This document shows, one piece after another, positions 23,339-29,906 of a DNA stretch of 29,906 nucleotides. The position numbers were made by a program, and so were the translations under genes. The notes under the pieces were generated by a model, which saw only the letters and a program-made list of their open reading frames with translations, had not been told where the DNA came from and searched no databases. The stretch comes from JACZSB01 sp965372015 (GTDB lineage: Bacteria; Fidelibacterota; Marinisomatia; SCGC-AAA003-L08; TS1B11), in contig CBDVAP010000022.1 of assembly GCA_965372015.1 (NCBI GenBank), forward strand, positions 1 through 29,906, in the 5' to 3' direction. Position 1 is the stretch's first letter; each line of letters starts with the position of its first letter.

Positions 23339-23826
23339 TGCGGCTCTCCGGTGAACCGGCCAACTTCGACCTGGAAGTCACCGTCAACGGGCGCCCTTAT
23401 CGGCGGACCATCGCCACCCAACTGCGGCTGCTGGATTTCCTGCGCGAGGAGCTGCTGCTCACCGGGACCAAGGAGGCCTGCGGCGAGGGGGAATGCGGCT
23501 CGTGCACCGTGCTGATGAATGGGCTTTCGGTAAACAGTTGCCTGGTGCTGGCGGTGGAGGCCCAGGGCGCCGGGATTGTCACCATTGAGGGTTTGGCCGA
23601 TGGAGATACCTTGAATGCCCTGCAGCAGGCCTTCGTGGATTGCCACGCGGTGCAGTGCGGTTATTGTATCCCGGGCATGGTGCTCTCCGCCGGGCAGCTC
23701 CTGGCGGATAAACCCCGCCCCAGCCGGGATGAGATCGAGTCGGCCCTGGTGGGGAACATCTGCCGCTGCACCGGTTATCACAAGATCATTGACGCAGTGG
23801 AACAGGCGGCGGGGGGTGGGGCCTGA
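23338..23826 (+). CDS. [2Fe-2S] subunit of a molybdenum hydroxylase
   Basis: 162 residues, the CoxS/XdhC(E. coli)-type small subunit that relays electrons from the Mo site to FAD. The plant-type ferredoxin cluster is bound by Cys48, Cys53, Cys56 and Cys68 (CGEGECGSC...C). The second, helical-domain cluster is bound by Cys107, Cys110, Cys142 and Cys144 (CGYC...CRCTGY). The start ATG overlaps the previous stop; GGGGA lies about ten bases upstream. The FAD subunit follows with a four-base overlap. Its catalytic partner is probably the Mo subunit at 14489-16792, about 6.5 kb upstream, or a further one beyond the window end. Confidence 0.95.
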   Translation: MRLSGEPANFDLEVTVNGRPYRRTIATQLRLLDFLREELLLTGTKEACGEGECGSCTVLMNGLSVNSCLVLAVEAQGAGIVTIEGLADGDTLNALQQAFVDCHAVQCGYCIPGMVLSAGQLLADKPRPSRDEIESALVGNICRCTGYHKIIDAVEQAAGGGA

Positions 23827-24665
23827 AGTATTACCGCCCGGCTAGCTTGGCCGAGTATTTCCAGCTGCTGTCGGACCTGCCGGCTGAAAAGGTAGTGCGG
23901 TTGGCGGGGGGCACTGACCTGCTGCCCGCCTTTGGGAACGGCCGGATGTTGCCGCCCCACTTGGTGGACTTGAAAGGGCTGCCGGACCTGACCGGTGTCC
24001 ACGATGAGGAAGGGCAGATCGCAATCGGGGCCCTGACCACCCTGGCTGAGTTGGAGGGCGATCCACTGGTGCAGCAGCATTGCCCGGCGTTGGCAGCAGC
24101 CGCCCGGGAGTTTGCCGGGGTGCAGATTCGCCACCGGGCCACACTGGGCGGCAACATCGTCAACGCCTCGCCCGCCGGGGATACTTTGCCGCCGCTGCAA
24201 GCCCATGACGCCCGGATACGGATTGCCGCCCCCGACGGTGAACGCGAACTGCCGCTGGCGGAACTGGTCACCGGGCCGGGGGAGACGGCCCTGGCGCGGG
24301 GTGAATTGCTGATTGGGGTTGTGATCCCCAAGCGGCCGGGGTTGTCCATCTTTTACAAACTGGGACTGCGGAGTTCCATGGCCATTGCGGTGGTGAATTT
24401 CGCCCTCACAACCGTGGTGGAGGGCGGCGGCTTTTCCCAACTGGCGGTGGCTGCCGGGGCGGTGGCGCCCACAGTGGTGCATTTACGACAATTCACCGAG
24501 GCATTATTGGCCGGGACTACACTCAGCGAGGCATTACCTCTGGTTGATGAGGATATTGCCCCCATCAGCGACCTGCGGGCCACGGCGGACTACCGGCGCA
24601 GGGTGCTTAAAAACCTGCTGGAGCATCACCTATCTTCGATACTCAACGGTAAAGCCAATGACTGA
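23823..24665 (+). CDS. FAD-binding subunit of a molybdenum hydroxylase
   Basis: Medium subunit of the xanthine dehydrogenase family: takes electrons from the [2Fe-2S] centres and passes them to NAD or another acceptor. I propose CTG 23823 as start, overlapping the previous stop as CTGA. It gives (M)KYYRPASLAEYFQLL, the usual family N-terminus, and 280 residues. The alternative TTG 23847 would remove that conserved segment. FAD motifs are LAGGTDLLPAF (27-37) and IRHRATLGGNIVNASPAGD (about 101-119). A G-rich stretch (23811-23820) precedes the start and could act as ribosome site, but coupling is more likely. Its end overlaps ygfK by eight bases. Confidence 0.92.
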   Translation: MKYYRPASLAEYFQLLSDLPAEKVVRLAGGTDLLPAFGNGRMLPPHLVDLKGLPDLTGVHDEEGQIAIGALTTLAELEGDPLVQQHCPALAAAAREFAGVQIRHRATLGGNIVNASPAGDTLPPLQAHDARIRIAAPDGERELPLAELVTGPGETALARGELLIGVVIPKRPGLSIFYKLGLRSSMAIAVVNFALTTVVEGGGFSQLAVAAGAVAPTVVHLRQFTEALLAGTTLSEALPLVDEDIAPISDLRATADYRRRVLKNLLEHHLSSILNGKAND

Positions 24666-27600
24666 CCGGCTGACCCCCCTGCCCCTGTCACGGTTGTTGG
24701 GCCTGGCGCTGGCCGACGAGAAGCAGGGCCACATATTCGGGATTTACCGCGAACAGTTTTTCAAGCCGTCAGAAGACGACCCCTTCAGAATGCAACGCTA
24801 CGGGCAGTTGCTGGAGACCCCCATCGGTGTGGCGGCGGGGCCCCACACCCAACTGGCCCAATCTATAGTTTGCGCCTGGCTCACCGGCGCCCGGTACATT
24901 GAACTCAAGACGGTCCAGACCCTGGATCAGATCGAGGTCGCCAAGCCGTGCATCGACATGCAGGACGAGGGCTATAACTGTGAATGGTCCCAGGAGCTGC
25001 GGCTGGCGGAAAGCTTCGATGAATACCTCAAGGCCTGGGTGCTGCTGCACCTGCTGCGGGACCGGTTTGGTTGGGAAACATCGGGGGCACCAGGATTCAT
25101 TTTCAATATGAGTGTGGGCTATGACTTGAAGGGCATCAAGCAGCCCAATGTTCAGCGCTATCTGGACCTGATGGCCGATGCTAGTGAGCCGCTGGAGCTG
25201 GCGATGGCCGAACTGGCGGAGTGGTATCCCCGGGCCCGGGAAGTGCCGATACCGGCCCGGATATCGGACAATATCACTCTGTCCACCATGCACGGCTGCC
25301 CACCGGCCGAGATCGAGCAGATCGGGCGCTACCTGATAGCCGAGCGGCGATTGCATACCACCATCAAGCTCAATCCCACCCTGTTGGGGCCGGAGCGGCT
25401 GCGGGAACTGCTGCACCGGCGAATGGGCTACGAGGTGCAGGTGCCCGATGCCGCTTTCGAGCACGATCCGGAGTTCGCCGACGCAGTGCGGATTGTGCGC
25501 GAGCTGCGGGCGGCGGCGGATCAGGCCGGCCTATCATTCGCGGTCAAGCTGACCAATACCCTGGAGGTGCTGAACCGGGGGGAGGCCTTACCGCCCGCTG
25601 AGGAGCAGACCTATCTGAGCGGCCGGGCCCTGCATCCATTGAGCATCGACCTGGCGGCGCGGTTGCAGGCGGAATTTGATGGCGACCTGGATATCTCCTT
25701 CTGCGCCGGTGTGGATTATCTAAACGTCGTTGACACCCTGGCCGGCGGCCTGGCCCCGGTGACCGTCTGCTCCGACCTGCTCAAGCCGGGGGGCTACTAC
25801 CGGCTGCGGCAGTACCTGGAAGAAATAAATGGTGCCTGCACGGCCCTGGCCGTAAACGGCACGGGGAGGCCCGCCGGAACCCGTGACCTGGCGGTATTGA
25901 TCAGCGACCGGGCCGGTGGTGACACTGATGCCAACCAGGCGGCCCTGGTCAATCTGCAGCGCTATGCCCAGCGGGTTGTGGGGGAAGAGCGCTATCATAA
26001 GTCGCATTTCCCTTACAACGGCATTAAGACTTCCCGGCGGCTATCGGCCTTCGATTGTATCAAGGCCCCCTGTGTGGATACCTGCGCGGTGGAGCAGGCG
26101 GTCCCCGAGTATATGCACCAGGTGGCCCAGGGCGACCTCCCGGCGGCCCTGGCGGCCATCCGGTGGGCCAACCCCTTCCCACGAGTCACCGGCCTAGTGT
26201 GCGACCACCTGTGCCAGGCAAAATGCACCCGCCTCAATTACGACCAGCCGCTGGCGATCAGGGAGATCAAACGTTTCGTGGCCGAGCAGGCCGGCGAGGT
26301 TTCCTTACCGGCGCCCGCGCCCCAAAACGGCCTGAAGGTGGCGATTATCGGGGCCGGTCCTTCAGGGCTGGCCTGCGCCTGGTTCCTGGCCCTGGCCGGT
26401 TTCGAGGTGGCCATATTCGAGAGCGGTAATTCCCCGGGTGGTTTGGTGGCCCGGGCCATCCCAGCCTTCCGCCTCCCGGATGACGCCATCGACAGCGATT
26501 TGGCCGCCATTCGCGCCTTGGGGGTAAAGATTCACTTGAACCAGCCGGTGGACGGCCCTCGGTATAGGCGCCTGCGTGAGGAGCACGATTACCTGTACAT
26601 CGCCGTGGGCGCCCGCCGCCCGCGCAGTCTGGGCATACCCGGCGAGGAGGCCGGCCAGGTCCACGAGGCCCTCGATTTCCTGACCAAGGTGCGCGCCGGC
26701 GAGCGGGTCGCTTTGGGGGCCCGGGTGCTGGTGATCGGCGGGGGCAACTCGGCGGTGGACGCCGCCCGCACTGCCCGGCGACTGGTGGCTGACGGGGGCC
26801 GGGTGACCGTGGTCTACCGGCGCACAAGCCGGGAGATGCCGGTGGGCCGGGACGAGGCTGAGGCCCTGACTGCCGAGGGTATCGATCTGCTGGAGCTGGT
26901 GGCGCCGGTACAGGTCAAGATCAAGGGGGGCCGGGTCGCCGGTCTGACGGCCAACCGCATGCGGCTGGGTGAGCCCGAAGCCGATGGTCGCCGCCGGCCG
27001 GTCCCTATCGCGGGTAGCGAGTTCGAATTGCCCGCCGACGATATAATTGTCGCCATCGGCCAGGAGGCTGAGGTAGACTTCGTCCGCTCGTCGGACCTGA
27101 CGGTTGATCCGGGCACCAACGAAACCCGGCTGCCGGGGGTCTACGCCGGCGGGGATGTGGTGCGTGGGGCGGGCAGCCTGATCAACGCCATTGCTGATGG
27201 AAAGCGGGTAGCCGAAAGTATTGGCCGCCGGGCGGGGCGGGAGCATGCTGCCCTATCGACCTCGCCCGACGGGCGCTTCTCACCGGCCGACTACGAGCGA
27301 CGGCTGGCCCGCAGGCTACCGGCGACCCCGTTGCCGGAAGCACCATCGGCCCTGTCATTCGACCAGGTGACGGAGACCTTCGATCAGGCCGCTGCCCGGG
27401 CCGAGGCCGACCGCTGCCTGCTATGCGATGACTATTGCAATATCTGTGTAAACGTGTGCCCCAACCGGGCCATGCTGGCTTACCAGGCGGAACCGCTGGA
27501 CTTGCAGCTGCAGCGCGGTACCTTCAGGGATGGCAACCTCGAAATCACTGATAGCGGTACCTTCCGTCTGGAACAGCGCCACCAGGTGCTCAACATCGCC

Positions 27601-27960
27601 GACCTGTGCAACGAGTGCGGCAACTGCGCCACATTTTGTCCAACCGCTGACCGGCCCTACCGCGACAAACCGAGGCTGTGCCTGACTGAGGCCGGCTTCG
27701 AACTCGAGGAGGACTGCTTTTACCTGCGGGAGGGCGTGATCAAACGGCGCGTCGATGGGCGGGTGGAGACCTTGACCGAAGGGGATGACCACCTGGCATA
27801 TGAAACTGATAACTTCAAGGCCCGGCTGGCCCCTGATACCCTGCAAGTGCTGGATGTGCAGCCTAAAACGGGGGACCCTATCGGGCTGGAAACCGAGGGG
27901 GCCGTGACTATGTGGGCCTTGCTGAGCGCGCTACGGGGACACTACCTTTTCAGCAGCTGA
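24658..27960 (+). CDS. ygfK: YgfK, putative selenate reductase/reductive purine flavoprotein
   Basis: A 1100-residue Fe-S flavoprotein, slightly longer than E. coli YgfK. Residues 1-430 are a dihydroorotate-dehydrogenase-like TIM barrel (TPIGVAAGPHTQLAQ, ELKTVQTLDQIE, NGTGRPAGTRD). Then comes a GltD-like part: Cys clusters near 466-476 and 515-523, FAD motif GAGPSGLACA (about 564) and NAD(P) motif GGGNSAVDAA (about 693). The C-terminus has two ferredoxin-like Cys clusters (about 921-935 and 984-994). The order resembles PreT/PreA dihydropyrimidine dehydrogenase, so NADH-driven reduction of a purine-type ring is plausible; the name selenate reductase is historical. ATG 24658 fits the family start; upstream in-frame sequence overlaps the FAD gene and is not conserved. 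Confidence 0.92.
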   Translation: MTDRLTPLPLSRLLGLALADEKQGHIFGIYREQFFKPSEDDPFRMQRYGQLLETPIGVAAGPHTQLAQSIVCAWLTGARYIELKTVQTLDQIEVAKPCIDMQDEGYNCEWSQELRLAESFDEYLKAWVLLHLLRDRFGWETSGAPGFIFNMSVGYDLKGIKQPNVQRYLDLMADASEPLELAMAELAEWYPRAREVPIPARISDNITLSTMHGCPPAEIEQIGRYLIAERRLHTTIKLNPTLLGPERLRELLHRRMGYEVQVPDAAFEHDPEFADAVRIVRELRAAADQAGLSFAVKLTNTLEVLNRGEALPPAEEQTYLSGRALHPLSIDLAARLQAEFDGDLDISFCAGVDYLNVVDTLAGGLAPVTVCSDLLKPGGYYRLRQYLEEINGACTALAVNGTGRPAGTRDLAVLISDRAGGDTDANQAALVNLQRYAQRVVGEERYHKSHFPYNGIKTSRRLSAFDCIKAPCVDTCAVEQAVPEYMHQVAQGDLPAALAAIRWANPFPRVTGLVCDHLCQAKCTRLNYDQPLAIREIKRFVAEQAGEVSLPAPAPQNGLKVAIIGAGPSGLACAWFLALAGFEVAIFESGNSPGGLVARAIPAFRLPDDAIDSDLAAIRALGVKIHLNQPVDGPRYRRLREEHDYLYIAVGARRPRSLGIPGEEAGQVHEALDFLTKVRAGERVALGARVLVIGGGNSAVDAARTARRLVADGGRVTVVYRRTSREMPVGRDEAEALTAEGIDLLELVAPVQVKIKGGRVAGLTANRMRLGEPEADGRRRPVPIAGSEFELPADDIIVAIGQEAEVDFVRSSDLTVDPGTNETRLPGVYAGGDVVRGAGSLINAIADGKRVAESIGRRAGREHAALSTSPDGRFSPADYERRLARRLPATPLPEAPSALSFDQVTETFDQAAARAEADRCLLCDDYCNICVNVCPNRAMLAYQAEPLDLQLQRGTFRDGNLEITDSGTFRLEQRHQVLNIADLCNECGNCATFCPTADRPYRDKPRLCLTEAGFELEEDCFYLREGVIKRRVDGRVETLTEGDDHLAYETDNFKARLAPDTLQVLDVQPKTGDPIGLETEGAVTMWALLSALRGHYLFSS

Positions 27961-27971
27961 GAGCAATTATC

Positions 27972-29396
27972 GTGAGTAGTATACTGATCAAAAACCCCTT
28001 GTGCGTCGCTACCATGGACGATGGGCGGCGCGAGTTTACCGGCGGGCATATCCTCTGCCGGGATGGCGTATTGGAATCACTGGGCCCCGAGCCGCTGGAG
28101 GCCGAGGTGGACGAGGTCATCGATGCTGATGGGATGGTGGTGCTGCCCGGTTTCGTCAATACCCATCACCACCTGTACCAGACCCTGACCAGGAACGTAC
28201 CGCTATTGCAGAACCGGTCGTTGTTCGGCTGGCTCACGGGGCACTACGAAATCTGGCGAGAGTTGACGGCCGAGGCGGTGCGGGTCAGCGCCACCACTGG
28301 CCTGCTGGAGCTGATGAAGTCCGGCGCCACCACCAGCTCCGACCATCTGTACCTATTCCCCGCCAACTGCGACGGCCTGCTCATCGACGAGGAGATCGAG
28401 GCCGCCAAGAAGCTGGGCATTCGCTTCCAGCCCACCCGGGGGTCCATGTCGTTGGGCCAAAGCCGGGGCGGCCTGCCTCCCGACGATACCGTCCAGACGG
28501 AAAAGGAGATCATGGCCGATTACGAGCGGCTGCTGGCCCGCTACCACGACGACTCACCGGGGGCCATGGTGCGGCTGGCACTGGCGCCCTGTTCGCCCTT
28601 CTCGGTGACGGCGGAGCTTATGCGCCACACCGCCCAGTTTGCCCGGGCCAACGGCCTGATGATGCACACCCACCTGGCGGAGACACTGGATGAGGAGCGC
28701 TTCTGCCTGGACGAATTTGGGAAGCGGCCGGTGGACTTCGTGGACGGATTGGGCTGGCTGGCCGATAACACCTGGTTCGCTCATGCGGTGCACCTGAATG
28801 CCGACGAGATCACCCGCCTGGGCACCGCCGGGGTGGGGGTTTCACACTGTCCCAGCTCCAATCTGCGCCTGGGTTCGGGGATCGCCCCCGTCAAGGAGCT
28901 GCTGGAGGCCGGTGTGGCCGTCAGCCTGGCAGTGGACGGCTCAGCCTCCAACGATTCCAGCAATATTTTGCTGGAGACTCGCAACGCTCTGTTGCTATCC
29001 CGGTTGCGTGAGGAGCGGCATTGGCTGACGGCCCGCGATACCCTCTGGATGGCTACCCGGGGCGGCGCCCGAGCCCTGGGTCGCGATGATATTGGCCAAT
29101 TGATCCCCGGCAAACGCGCCGACCTGGCCCTGTTTTCGGTGGCGGGCGTGGAGTACGCCGGTGGCCTGGCCGATCCCCTGGCGGCCCTGGTATTCAACGT
29201 GCGCCAGTCGCCGGTGGACTACCTGGTTATTGAGGGGCAGGTACGCATCCGGGCGGGGGCTACCGAGATCGACGAAAGCGAGCTGGTGGCCCGGCATAAC
29301 GCCATCGCCGCTGAGATGCTGGACCGGGCCGCCCGGCGAACGGGCATCGATTTCCGGCAACATGAGGACCCGGCTACCGGTGATGCCGGGAATTGA
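27972..29396 (+). CDS. 8-oxoguanine deaminase-like amidohydrolase
   Basis: Amidohydrolase superfamily, cytosine/guanine-deaminase branch; 474 residues from GTG 27972, reading (M)SSILIKNPLCVATMDD. Metal motifs are NTHHHLYQTL (63-72), His232/His234 (HTHLAET), HAVHLN and Asp322 (VDGSASND). The NTHHHLYQTLTRNVP segment followed by LFGWL and HYEIW is a pattern I associate with 8-oxoguanine deaminases, whose product is urate. That would feed the surrounding pathway directly. It differs from SsnA at 16785, which has the shorter NAHTHM form. A related s-triazine or guanine deaminase function cannot be excluded. The gene starts 11 bases after ygfK and its stop is three bases before the next start. Confidence 0.85.
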   Translation: MSSILIKNPLCVATMDDGRREFTGGHILCRDGVLESLGPEPLEAEVDEVIDADGMVVLPGFVNTHHHLYQTLTRNVPLLQNRSLFGWLTGHYEIWRELTAEAVRVSATTGLLELMKSGATTSSDHLYLFPANCDGLLIDEEIEAAKKLGIRFQPTRGSMSLGQSRGGLPPDDTVQTEKEIMADYERLLARYHDDSPGAMVRLALAPCSPFSVTAELMRHTAQFARANGLMMHTHLAETLDEERFCLDEFGKRPVDFVDGLGWLADNTWFAHAVHLNADEITRLGTAGVGVSHCPSSNLRLGSGIAPVKELLEAGVAVSLAVDGSASNDSSNILLETRNALLLSRLREERHWLTARDTLWMATRGGARALGRDDIGQLIPGKRADLALFSVAGVEYAGGLADPLAALVFNVRQSPVDYLVIEGQVRIRAGATEIDESELVARHNAIAAEMLDRAARRTGIDFRQHEDPATGDAGN

Positions 29397-29398
29397 GT

Positions 29399-29906
29399 AT
29401 GTGGACCGGGATCAAGGATTTCCAGAACCCCGCTACCCTGGCTGAAGCCTGGCAGGCGGCCCGGGCGCCGGGAGCAGCCTATATCGCCGGTGGCACTTAC
29501 CTGGTGGCCCAGCGGCCCCCGGACGTAAGCACTCTCATAAATATCAGGCCGCTGCTGGCGACAAAGATCAGCGGGGGCGATCAGGTCCTTGAGCTGGGCG
29601 CCGGTGTGACCTTGCAGGAGCTGGCAGCGGATGGTACCGGTGAGCTGGGCGAGCTGGCCCTGGCGGCCGGATATTGTTGTGCCTCCCAAAATATCCGTAA
29701 CCAACGCACCCTGGGCGGCGAGGTGGCCCGCGGCCGGACCGATTCCGACCTGCTGGTACTGCTGCACGCCCTTAAAGTCAGGCTGACGCTGGCTACCCCG
29801 GATAATGCCGAGGGGTCTTTAGAGAGCCGGGGTGATGGTGACTTGATCGGGGCCATCAAGGTTGAGCGGGAGGCGCTGGCCAAGGCGGCGGTGGAGCGGT
29901 TCGCCC
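29399..29906 (+). CDS. Second FAD-binding subunit of a molybdenum hydroxylase (YgfM-like), partial
   Basis: Runs from ATG 29399 through the window end without a stop; 169 codons are visible. The FAD motifs AGGTYLVA (30-37) and IRNQRTLGGEVARG (99-112) are recognisable. The glycines and the TLGG motif are intact, although Asp/Ser residues differ from the copy at 23823. In E. coli ygfM follows ssnA and ygfK and precedes xdhD, so this may be the ygfM counterpart, with further hydroxylase genes beyond the window. It begins two bases after the deaminase stop and is part of the same operon. Completeness cannot be judged. Confidence 0.85.
   Translation, partial: MWTGIKDFQNPATLAEAWQAARAPGAAYIAGGTYLVAQRPPDVSTLINIRPLLATKISGGDQVLELGAGVTLQELAADGTGELGELALAAGYCCASQNIRNQRTLGGEVARGRTDSDLLVLLHALKVRLTLATPDNAEGSLESRGDGDLIGAIKVEREALAKAAVERFA

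Noticed and set aside
24544..24657. Longer YgfK start inside the FAD subunit gene
   Set aside because: The extra 38 residues are a shadow of the upstream gene; ATG 24658 matches the family N-terminus.

Overview
This window is a GC-rich bacterial chromosome segment (genes about 60% GC by eye) with many non-ATG starts. I recognise the families but cannot place the phylum. Selenium/molybdenum-hydroxylase and reductive purine genes point to an anaerobe or facultative anaerobe.

Layout. (1) 1-569 is non-coding and lower in GC; it holds two copies of a 70-bp repeat 265 bp apart. (2) 570-6444 is a tight + strand cofactor operon: nadA, nadC, nadB (quinolinate), a Rossmann/DUF2520 protein, then panB and panC (pantoate and pantothenate). 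(3) 8025-6441 on the - strand is a 46-codon remnant of a molybdenum hydroxylase, followed by a MocA-like nucleotidyltransferase and an XdhC-like protein. (4) 8573-9190 is an unknown two-helix membrane protein. (5) 12111-9361 on the - strand is yqeC-yqeB-xdhC, the maturation set for selenium-dependent molybdenum hydroxylases. (6) 12359-14154 is a lower-GC island with a DUF2971 protein and a membrane-anchored protein ending in an FtsK-gamma-like winged helix. (7) 14489 to the window end is a + strand catabolic cluster: hydroxylase Mo subunit, SsnA, YgeY, YgeW, a TrpB-like PLP enzyme, a threonine-synthase-like PLP enzyme, hydroxylase [2Fe-2S] and FAD subunits, YgfK, an 8-oxoguanine-deaminase-like amidohydrolase, and a second FAD subunit cut by the window edge.

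How they work together. Region 7 with region 5 is the counterpart of the E. coli ygeW-ygeX-ygeY...yqeB-yqeC-ygfJ-ygfK-ssnA-ygfM-xdhD region, a set linked in gut anaerobes to anaerobic purine/urate breakdown. A consistent reading is: 8-oxoguanine is deaminated to urate; the hydroxylase interconverts oxopurines; YgfK reduces the ring; SsnA and YgeY hydrolyse intermediates; YgeW transfers or phosphorolyses a carbamoyl group; and PLP lyases release ammonia. The step order is inference.

The most interesting points are: YgeX is replaced in place by a different PLP enzyme next to a threonine-synthase paralogue; two hydroxylase subunits appear to start at CTG; a probable in-frame deletion scar fuses the start of a [2Fe-2S] subunit to the end of a Mo subunit; and a membrane-anchored FtsK-gamma protein lacks any motor domain.
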